A DNA stretch of 39,189 bases, from NCBI GenBank assembly GCA_028698175.1, contig JAQVDU010000006.1, positions 1-39,189 of the forward strand, read 5' to 3'. The DNA is from a bacterium (GTDB taxonomy: Bacteria; Hydrothermota; 32-111). Below the pieces are notes generated by a model. It was not told the DNA's origin. It ran no database searches and was given only the letters and a program-made list of their open reading frames with translations. Within the stretch, counting starts at the first letter, position 1. Each line of letters opens with the position of its first letter. The translations under genes were made by a program, and so were the position numbers. Positions 31,626 to 38,223 of this stretch are shown here, piece by piece.

Positions 31626-32956
31626 TATTTCTTTATTCTGTTTGCCTTTAGAAAATCATCTAAAACGTCTTTCACTGACGGTCTGCCTATCTCCTGAAGG
31701 TCATAGCCGACTCTCACTGTGGGCTTGTTTATCTTCACTAGCCTGGCGAGGTCTATGGGCGTTGCTATCACCACAGTGTCGCAGGGAATCTTGTTGATTG
31801 TCTTTTCAAGGTCGGATATCTGCTTCGCTGAATAGCCCATTGCGGGGAGTATTGCGCCGGCTTCGGAGTATTTTTCGTACGTTGCCTTTATCTCTCCCAC
31901 GGCGTAAGGATGCGGGTCTATTATCTCTTTTGCGCCGAATCTCTTTGCCGCCACCACTCCTGCTCCGTACTTCATCTCTCCGTGCGTAAGCGTGGGTCCG
32001 TCTTCTACCACTGCCACCCTCTTTCCCTTTATAAGCTCAGGCTTTTCAACTGAAACCGGCGACGCCGCTTCAATTACCGTTGCATTCGGATTCACCTTTG
32101 CTATGTTCTGCCTCAGTATCTCGACGTTTGACGGAAGAGCGGAATCTATTTTATTTATCACTATCGCGTCGGCTATCCTTATGTTGACGCACCCGGGGAA
32201 GTATGTGAGTTCGTGGGTCGGCCTGTGCGGATCTGCAACCGTGATTGTGAGGTCGGGCTTGTAGAACGGGAAGTCATTGTTTCCTCCGTCCCAGAGAATT
32301 ATGTCCGCCTCTTTCTCCGCCTCTCTCACTATCGCCTCATAATCGACTCCGGCATAGACCACTGTGCCGTTCATTATGTGGGGCTCATACTCCTCCATCT
32401 CTTCTATTGTGCATTTATTCTTTTTAAGGTCTGCTATGGATGCGAATCTCTGAACCTTCTGCTTTTCAAGGTCTCCGTAAGGCATAGGATGACGTATTGC
32501 AACAAGCTTGAATCCTTTCTCTCTGAGAATGGTAGAGACCGCTCTTGTTGTCTGGGATTTTCCGGCTCCTGTTCTTACAGCCACTATCGCTATAACCGGC
32601 TTCTTGGATTTTACGTACGTCTGCTCAGGACCCAAAATCATGAAGCTTGCTCCGGCCTTCATCGCCTCTGATGCCTTTGTCATCACGTACTGGTTCTGAA
32701 CGTCAGAATAAGCGAAGACCACGAAGTCAACCTTTTCCTTCTTTATGATCGACTGCATATCCTTTTCGTCATATATGTATATGCCCTTTTTGTAGAGCTT
32801 GCCTGCGAGTGATGCAGGATACATTCTGCCTTCAATGTCAGGAATCTGCGTTGCAGTGAAGCCGATTACTTCATAATCTGCATTATCCCTGAAATAAACA
32901 TTGAAATTGTGGAAATCTCTTCCGGCCGCGCCGAGAATCAAAACTCTCTTTTTCAT
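31625..32956 (-). CDS. Cyclic 2,3-diphosphoglycerate synthetase-family NTPase
   Basis: The 443-residue protein belongs to the family annotated as cyclic 2,3-diphosphoglycerate synthetase in methanogens and as a GTPase in bacteria. The N-terminal Rossmann-like part opens RVLILGAAGRDFHNFNVYF. A P-loop VRTGAGKSQTTR lies at about 127-138, followed by RHPMPYGDL, WDGGNNDFPFY, DPHRP and the NKID-type INKID. Bacterial members have not, to my knowledge, been shown to make cDPG. Linkage to carbamate kinase hints at a role in carbamoyl- or acyl-phosphate metabolism; this is inferred. AGGAGG lies five bases before the ATG. Confidence 0.85.
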   Translation of the reverse strand: MKKRVLILGAAGRDFHNFNVYFRDNADYEVIGFTATQIPDIEGRMYPASLAGKLYKKGIYIYDEKDMQSIIKKEKVDFVVFAYSDVQNQYVMTKASEAMKAGASFMILGPEQTYVKSKKPVIAIVAVRTGAGKSQTTRAVSTILREKGFKLVAIRHPMPYGDLEKQKVQRFASIADLKKNKCTIEEMEEYEPHIMNGTVVYAGVDYEAIVREAEKEADIILWDGGNNDFPFYKPDLTITVADPHRPTHELTYFPGCVNIRIADAIVINKIDSALPSNVEILRQNIAKVNPNATVIEAASPVSVEKPELIKGKRVAVVEDGPTLTHGEMKYGAGVVAAKRFGAKEIIDPHPYAVGEIKATYEKYSEAGAILPAMGYSAKQISDLEKTINKIPCDTVVIATPIDLARLVKINKPTVRVGYDLQEIGRPSVKDVLDDFLKANRIKK

Positions 32957-32974
32957 CTAAACCTCCTGTATTAT

Positions 32975-33004
32975 ATAATACATTAAATTTTTATAAAGAA
33001 ACAA
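32975..33004 (-). promoter_or_regulatory. Probable promoter of the cDPGS-arcC-ndk-ackA operon
   Basis: On the minus strand TTGTTT (32999-33004), an 18-base spacer and TATTAT (32975-32980) precede an AGGAGG-led start at 32956. An overlapping TATAAT (32970-32975) is also present. The -35 box is weak. Confidence 0.4.
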
Positions 33005-33045
33005 GAAAAGATAAAGTTAACATATTAAATATAATAAGTCAAGCC

Positions 33046-33077
33046 CCGCATTGTTATACTTTTTTTGCGGTTTTTTT
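33046..33077 (+). terminator. Weak hairpin plus T-run in the 32957-33140 gap
   Basis: CCGCA (33046-33050) pairs with TGCGG (33066-33070) across 15 bases and is followed by seven T's. The stem is short and no plus-strand gene reads into it; on the minus strand there is no U-tract. It could be a remnant terminator or chance. The rest of this gap holds a promoter for the leftward operon and a C-rich repeat-like stretch near 33090-33125. Confidence 0.2.
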
Positions 33078-33140
33078 ATCTCATCTCTTTCGTTATATGT
33101 GCCTACCCTATGTGTCCGCCCCTATTATTTTAACTGCGGT

Positions 33141-34241
33141 TCATTCTACCGCGTAGAGTGTGCCGTCGTATCCTGAGATGAAAAGAAGATTATTATGAAA
33201 AGCGGCATTGGACCATATATAGTCATCTGTCTTGAAGCGCACCTTCACTTCCCCTGTCTTCAAATCAAATCCGTACATATATCCGTCAAAGGAGCCAACA
33301 TACACAACATTTCCGGCTATCACAGGTGAAGACCAGACGTCATCTCCAGTGTACTCCTGCCACAAAATCTCTCCACTCTCGGAATCTATTGCGTACACAG
33401 TTCCTCCGGCGTCACCGAAATACACCACACCGTCGTATGCTATCGGCGAGCTGTTTACCGCGCTGTTCGCTTCAAATTTAAACTGAAGCTCCCCTGTTTT
33501 TGCTTCAAAGGCAAAGAGATAATTGCTTGCGCTTCCCACATATACGATTCCGTCTGCTATGTAAGGCGATGACTCAACGTCTCCCTTCGTGTCATACTTC
33601 CAAAGCAGTTCTCCGTTCTTGCAGTCGAAACAGTACAGATGACCGCTTCTGCTGCCCACAAAGACCATTGAATTGTAAACCGCAGGAGAGGATGTTATCA
33701 CTTTTTCAAGATTGCTCTTCCAGAGCAGTTTTCCTGTTTTTGCATCCAGTGCGTAAAAATAATCGTCATAACTGCCTACGTAAACGACTCCGTCGTCGAC
33801 CGCAGGAGACGACCATATAAGTCCTTGCGTCTTGAAGGACCATTTCTGCTTTCCGTTTGAAGCGTCAAACGCATAGACGTTTTTGTCTTCTGAGCCGACG
33901 TAAACGCAATTGTCATAAACCGCAGGAGTCGAATTTACTGCAGAACCCGTAGGACCTTTCCATATCACTTTGCCGTTGTCCGCATTGAAACAGTAAAGGT
34001 TTTTGTCTCCTCCGCCGATGAAAATGCGGCCTTTGCTCACTGTGGGAGAGGAGATGAACTGCTCATTGTCGGGAAGCGTGAATGACCATTTCACTTCTTT
34101 GTATTTTGAGTCAAGAACACCCGCACAGTTAGAGCCACCGCGGAAAAAGGGTTCAGAGTTTGTAAAATTGATTTTGCTTCCGAATGAAACGCACCCAGCA
34201 AGTATGAGAAGAATAATCACAACAGAAAAGAATCTCTTCAT
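33141..34241 (-). CDS. PQQ-type beta-propeller lipoprotein (BamB-like)
   Basis: The 366-residue protein has a lipoprotein signal ending LILAGC (Cys17) and then seven or more repeats of the form [WY]-SSPAV-x-x-G-x-VYVGS-x-D-x-x-x-YALDAKTGKLLW, the classic PQQ/YVTN propeller. BamB, an accessory lipoprotein of the BAM complex, has this architecture. However, many diderms carry several such propellers, and the gene is 23 kb from bamA, so the role is only possible. AGGAG lies before the ATG, 30 bases after the epimerase stop; the two are likely cotranscribed. Confidence 0.85.
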   Translation of the reverse strand: MKRFFSVVIILLILAGCVSFGSKINFTNSEPFFRGGSNCAGVLDSKYKEVKWSFTLPDNEQFISSPTVSKGRIFIGGGDKNLYCFNADNGKVIWKGPTGSAVNSTPAVYDNCVYVGSEDKNVYAFDASNGKQKWSFKTQGLIWSSPAVDDGVVYVGSYDDYFYALDAKTGKLLWKSNLEKVITSSPAVYNSMVFVGSRSGHLYCFDCKNGELLWKYDTKGDVESSPYIADGIVYVGSASNYLFAFEAKTGELQFKFEANSAVNSSPIAYDGVVYFGDAGGTVYAIDSESGEILWQEYTGDDVWSSPVIAGNVVYVGSFDGYMYGFDLKTGEVKVRFKTDDYIWSNAAFHNNLLFISGYDGTLYAVE

Positions 34242-34271
34242 ATCCGCTCCTTTTTTTATATTTACATCTCT

Positions 34272-35201
34272 CTAAATATAAAACTCCATCGCCTTCTTCA
34301 GGCCGTCCCTGACATAAGTTGAAACTTTGTAGGAGAGGGACTCAGATATTTTGCTTATGTCTGCGAGAGAATCCCTAACGTCACCAGGCCTGATGGGCGC
34401 ATATTCGACATCTGCCTTTTTCCCGCTCGCCTCAAAGACGAATTTTATTATTTCATTGACTGAAATGCTTTTCCCGGTAGCCACGTTGAAATACTCTCCG
34501 AAAGCATTCTCTTTTGCGGACAATGATAGAATATTCGCCTCCACCACGTTTTCAACGTAAGTGAAATCTCTTGTCTGTTCACCGTCTCCGAATACGGTAA
34601 TCCTGCCATTCTCCTTCACGGCTTTGAAGATTCTCGGTATGAATGCGCTGTACTGGGAAGTCGGGTCCTGATGGGGTCCGAAGACATTGAAATACCTCAG
34701 CGCCACTGTGGGCATGTTGTATATTCTGTAAAAAATCGAACAGTAATGCTCGCCGGCAAGCTTTGTGAGAGCATAGGGAGATTTCGGCATCGGCTTCATC
34801 GTCTCTCTTTTGGGAAGCTCCGGATTGTCTCCATAAACTGATGATGACGATGCAAATATGAATTTCTTGATTCCCATGTCCTTGCTGCACTGGAGAAGGT
34901 TCAAAGTACCCACCACATTTACATCATTTGAAGTTATCGGGTCGTATATGGAGCGCGGCACAGAGGGCAGAGCCGCCTCGTGAAATACATAATCGATTTT
35001 GTCAAGAGCCTTCATAACTGTGTGGTAGCTTCTTATGTCGCCCTCAATAAGCTCAATTTTGTCAATCATGTCATTCAGGTTTTCCCTCTTGCCTGTGGAA
35101 AAATTGTCAAGCACCCTCACTTGGTTTGAATCCTCAAGAAGCTTTCTCGTAAGATTGCTCCCTATAAATCCGGCTCCTCCGGTCACCAGTATTCTGCTCA
35201 T
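34272..35201 (-). CDS. NAD-dependent nucleotide-sugar 4-epimerase (UDP-GlcNAc/UDP-Glc type, extended SDR)
   Basis: From the chosen ATG the protein has 309 residues. The NAD loop is GGAGFIG (8-14), the catalytic Ser lies in ASSSSVYGD, the Tyr-x3-Lys in SPYALTK, and RYFNVFGPHQDP and the TRDFTYVENV segment follow. The pattern fits WbpP/Gne-like UDP-hexose 4-epimerases used for envelope polysaccharides. The exact sugar cannot be fixed by eye. I place the start at 35199-35201 because AGGAG lies six bases upstream and MSRILVTGG is the canonical opening; the longer frame adds 18 residues of promoter-derived sequence. Confidence 0.88.
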   Translation of the reverse strand: MSRILVTGGAGFIGSNLTRKLLEDSNQVRVLDNFSTGKRENLNDMIDKIELIEGDIRSYHTVMKALDKIDYVFHEAALPSVPRSIYDPITSNDVNVVGTLNLLQCSKDMGIKKFIFASSSSVYGDNPELPKRETMKPMPKSPYALTKLAGEHYCSIFYRIYNMPTVALRYFNVFGPHQDPTSQYSAFIPRIFKAVKENGRITVFGDGEQTRDFTYVENVVEANILSLSAKENAFGEYFNVATGKSISVNEIIKFVFEASGKKADVEYAPIRPGDVRDSLADISKISESLSYKVSTYVRDGLKKAMEFYI

Positions 35202-35227
35202 TACTTCTCCTTTTGTCTTGATTAAAG

Positions 35228-35255
35228 ATTTTATCAGAAAAATCCTTTTTAGCAA
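35228..35255 (-). promoter_or_regulatory. Promoter of the epimerase-propeller operon
   Basis: On the minus strand TTGCTA (35250-35255), a 16-base spacer and TAAAAT (35228-35233) precede the epimerase gene. The upstream part of the longer epimerase frame would overlap these boxes. Confidence 0.5.
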
Positions 35256-35270
35256 TACTCTTTTTGTCTA

Positions 35271-35298
35271 TTGATTTATTTTCTTTTTAACTTATAAT
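35271..35298 (+). promoter_or_regulatory. Promoter of the PAS sensor gene
   Basis: TTGATT (35271-35276), a 16-base spacer and a perfect TATAAT (35293-35298) are followed by TTTTTTTT and AGGAGG (35305-35310), then the ATG of a short leader ORF at 35315. Confidence 0.6.
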
Positions 35299-35314
35299 TT
35301 TTTTAGGAGGCGAA

Positions 35315-35374
35315 ATGAACACAGAGCGGTATCTTGCAGGATTTATTTTTGAAGGACGGGAAAATGCTGAATAG
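35315..35374 (+). CDS. Possible 19-residue leader ORF of the sensor gene
   Basis: A perfect AGGAGG four bases upstream of ATG begins a frame of 19 codons (MNTERYLAGF...GRENAE) that stops at TAG, eight bases past the ATG of the sensor gene in another frame. The best ribosome site of the locus therefore serves this tiny ORF rather than the sensor, which would be translated by coupling. A single-base sequencing error joining the two frames is the main alternative. Confidence 0.45.
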   Translation: MNTERYLAGFIFEGRENAE

Positions 35375-37211
35375 GCTTAAAAAAATACCCAGAATATACT
35401 TCGTCTCTTTTATCAACATATCGCTTATCATAATCATCATAGGAGTAGCAGTCTCTTTCTCGGTAAAAAAAGATTTTATAAAAAACACCCTCCAGTCACA
35501 CTCGCAGAGAGCATCTTTACAGTCAGCATCCATTTCAAAATTCATTTCAGAGAGATTGTTCAACGGCTATCTTATAAGCGAGAATGCCTATGCGTATGAA
35601 ATAATAAGAGACATGTACTATTCAGGTGCATTCAATTCAGAGCAGAAAAAAGATTGGCTTTCACGGTTCAACAAAAACAATGATTACTATGCTGTAGCCC
35701 TCTATGACAGTTCAATGAATCTGATATATACAACCATAGACAATCCGGACTCTCTTATAAAGCCCTCTCCTGAAGATTTCAAAACTGCTTTAAAGCAAAA
35801 GAAACCATTGCTGGGAGAACCCTTTCTATGCGATTACTGCAAAAAAATCCACATCGACATATTCGCGCCGATAATGCGCTCGCCAGATGTCAAATCGGAA
35901 GCTTCATTCATGATTCTTCTACGGCTTGACCTTAAAAATTACATAATCCCCAGAATAAACAGATTCAATTCAAACGGTTTCGAAAATCACTCCGTGATAA
36001 TCTTCTCCGACACTTTCGCGCTCAACATCGCCAATAAAGTGGAGAGGGTAAATTTCGACATCGAAACCCTGCGCAGAATAAAAGAATCAAAAAATGACAA
36101 TGATGTTTTCACTTCTTTGTTTATGGGTGAACAGCATTATATAGCGCCATCGTCAATCGAAAGCGCCGGCTGGTATTTTGTCTCATGCGTGGACGTCAGA
36201 TCAGTATCTGACAAAATGCGCATCTACACAATAGGAATCTTTGTCGTTTGTTTTTCTCTTATTCTGACCGTATTCTTTTCTCTCTACATACTGTATCTGG
36301 GAAACTCAAAAAAAGCGACCGAGGCGCAGATTGTAATCGAGAGGGAGAGGCAGACCCTTATGAAGCATTTCGACTATCTGCTCGAAATGGCTGATGATAT
36401 GATTTTTCTTCTCGACAGACAAGGATTCATCAAATATGCAAACAGAAAAGCCGTGCAGAATTATCAGTCCGGCGGAGCTTCTCTTCTCGGGCTTGACTTC
36501 AATGAAGTCATAAAATGCTCGTCAAAAATCTCTCAGATGAAATTTGATTTCTTCTTTGATTCTTCTGTGGGAGAAAACGGCGCTGTTTTTCGCGCAGAGC
36601 ATATTTTCAAAGGCGATAGAAGCGCTCCGGTGGAGATACGCGCGAAGAAATTCGAGATGTTCAATGAAACCTACTACCAGCTTATCATAAGGGATATGAG
36701 CGAAGAAGCTTTAAAGGACAAGGAGTTTATGGAAGCAAACAAAAAACTGAAAGAATCCCTTGATGGTATATCCAAAGCGCACTCTCAGCTCAAAATGACA
36801 GAGCAGGAGCGCGTGCGCCATATAAATCTCCTCATGAACAATGAAAAACAGCTTGAAGAATACTATGTAAAAGTACGAAGCATATTCGACTGTTTGAGCG
36901 AGTGCGTAATAATTTACAGAACCGCTGACGGCGAGAATTTCATAATATCTGACCTCAACAAGGCGGTTGAGAGAACCGAACAGGTTTCAAGGGAGAGAGT
37001 AATAGGCAAGAACGTGGAGGAGGTCTTCCCCGGAATCCGAAGCTTCGGACTCCTTGAAATATTCAGAAAAGTTCATCTTACTGGAATGGACATGCATAAA
37101 AACGCATCCGTTTACAGGGATGAAAGGATAACCGGAGTGAGGGAGAATTTAGTTCACAAACTCTCTGCGGATGAGATAGCTGTCATATACAGAGAGGTTG
37201 CAAAAGAGTAA
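35364..37211 (+). CDS. Membrane PAS-domain sensor without output domain
   Basis: The protein has 615 residues from the ATG at 35364 (no direct ribosome site; translation probably coupled to the leader ORF). The first helix is at about 12-33. A ~250-residue extracytoplasmic Cache-like sensing region follows, with YYAVALYDSSMNLIYTT near its middle and a C-x2-C pair. The second helix is at about 285-310. Then come a PAS domain opening FDYLLEMADDMIFLLDRQGFIKYAN, a coiled coil, and a second PAS opening IFDCLSECVIIYRT. The protein stops right after the closing VIYREVAKE strand, where a histidine kinase, GGDEF or sigma-54-type module would be expected. No response regulator is adjacent. Confidence 0.85.
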   Translation: MLNRLKKIPRIYFVSFINISLIIIIIGVAVSFSVKKDFIKNTLQSHSQRASLQSASISKFISERLFNGYLISENAYAYEIIRDMYYSGAFNSEQKKDWLSRFNKNNDYYAVALYDSSMNLIYTTIDNPDSLIKPSPEDFKTALKQKKPLLGEPFLCDYCKKIHIDIFAPIMRSPDVKSEASFMILLRLDLKNYIIPRINRFNSNGFENHSVIIFSDTFALNIANKVERVNFDIETLRRIKESKNDNDVFTSLFMGEQHYIAPSSIESAGWYFVSCVDVRSVSDKMRIYTIGIFVVCFSLILTVFFSLYILYLGNSKKATEAQIVIERERQTLMKHFDYLLEMADDMIFLLDRQGFIKYANRKAVQNYQSGGASLLGLDFNEVIKCSSKISQMKFDFFFDSSVGENGAVFRAEHIFKGDRSAPVEIRAKKFEMFNETYYQLIIRDMSEEALKDKEFMEANKKLKESLDGISKAHSQLKMTEQERVRHINLLMNNEKQLEEYYVKVRSIFDCLSECVIIYRTADGENFIISDLNKAVERTEQVSRERVIGKNVEEVFPGIRSFGLLEIFRKVHLTGMDMHKNASVYRDERITGVRENLVHKLSADEIAVIYREVAKE

Positions 37212-37556
37212 TCAGCCGGGAGGCCAATTCATCTTTCTTCCTCCCAGAAGGTGGAAGTGCAGATGGAATACTGACTGTCCGGCGCTTTCAAGATGATTTG
37301 AAACTATTCTGTAGCCTTCTTTCTCGATTTTCTTTATCCTTGCGATTTTACCGAAAGAAAGAACAATTTCGGCTGCCATTGCCTTGTCCTCTTCTCTAAG
37401 GAAATCAACGGATTTCACATGTTTTTTTGTTATGATAACAACATGGACAGGCGCCTGAGGAGAGATATCGTCAAAAGCAATAATGTTTTCGTCTTCATAT
37501 ATTATGTCCGACTTTATTTCTTTTTGGGCGATTTTACAGAAAATGCAATCATCCAT
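37212..37556 (-). CDS. HIT-family nucleotide hydrolase (HinT-like)
   Basis: The 114-residue protein has an N-terminal CIFCKI zinc-type pair and the HIT triad HLHFHLL (His98, His100, His102), followed by GGRKMNWPPG. HinT-type enzymes cleave aminoacyl- or phosphoramidate adenylates. It overlaps the rsmE 3' end by 8 bases and ends the dnaJ-rsmE-hinT operon. Its stop directly abuts the stop of the convergent sensor gene with no spacer. Confidence 0.93.
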   Translation of the reverse strand: MDDCIFCKIAQKEIKSDIIYEDENIIAFDDISPQAPVHVVIITKKHVKSVDFLREEDKAMAAEIVLSFGKIARIKKIEKEGYRIVSNHLESAGQSVFHLHFHLLGGRKMNWPPG

Positions 37557-38223
37557 TGTTTGCTCCTTTAATGTAATGCACTATTGAGAGAAGGGAGACG
37601 GCAAAAGTCTCAGTGCGAAGAATTCCGGTATCAAAGTGAAACGGGAGAGCGCCCTTTGATAAAAGAAGATCCTCCTCTTCCTCAGTGAATCCGAGAGGCG
37701 GACCTATGATTAAAGCTGTATTTTTGTTTTTCAGTGTTATCTCTTCACTGCTCTTTTTTATTGAGCCGAAGATCATAGTGACAGAATCGTTTTTTTCTAA
37801 ATCTTCAATTCTCATCGGGTCCCTGTACTCAGGCATAAAGAATCTTCTGCTCTGCTTTAAAGCGGAGATTATTACTCTCGACGCCCTGCTCTTTGGCAGA
37901 GCATACTTTTCACTCCTGGCTGTCAGAAGAGGAGTGAAAGAATCGGCGCCGAGCTCTGTGCACTTTTCCAGAATAAAGCTTATCCTTGACTTGTCGCACA
38001 CTCCGAAATAAACATCAATCCCAGTCTTTAAAGAATCATGCATCTCTGCTGGCTCAGAGACTTCGCCGCCTTCACCGGCGATTCCCCTGTATAGCTTTCC
38101 GTCCCCGCATGAGAAGAGAATAACTGCGGGAAGATTGATTCTCAGAACTCCTATATGTTTGAGCTCCTCCTTCGGAAGAAAAAAAGCGTTTTTCTTCTTC
38201 TCTGCAAAGAAAATATGTTCCAT
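37549..38223 (-). CDS. rsmE: 16S rRNA (uracil-N3) methyltransferase RsmE
   Basis: RsmE methylates U1498 of 16S rRNA. The 224-residue SPOUT protein has an N-terminal PUA-like part (ELKHIGVLR) and EKCTELGAD in the middle. The knotted SAM site shows IIGPPLGFTEEE and ILRTETFAVSLLS. The usual IGPEGG reads IGPPLG here, a notable variation in the cofactor loop. The ATG overlaps the dnaJ stop by one base (TGATG). A dnaJ-rsmE pairing is common in bacteria. Confidence 0.9.
   Translation of the reverse strand: MEHIFFAEKKKNAFFLPKEELKHIGVLRINLPAVILFSCGDGKLYRGIAGEGGEVSEPAEMHDSLKTGIDVYFGVCDKSRISFILEKCTELGADSFTPLLTARSEKYALPKSRASRVIISALKQSRRFFMPEYRDPMRIEDLEKNDSVTMIFGSIKKSSEEITLKNKNTALIIGPPLGFTEEEEDLLLSKGALPFHFDTGILRTETFAVSLLSIVHYIKGANNG

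Noticed and set aside
32213-32671. Plus-strand 152-codon open frame opposite the cDPGS-family gene
   Set aside because: It has Cys/Tyr/Leu-rich low-complexity composition typical of antisense frames, and the opposite strand encodes conserved NTPase motifs.
35202-35255. N-terminal 18-residue extension of the epimerase
   Set aside because: It overlaps the predicted promoter and lacks a ribosome site, while the internal ATG has AGGAG and the canonical N-terminus.
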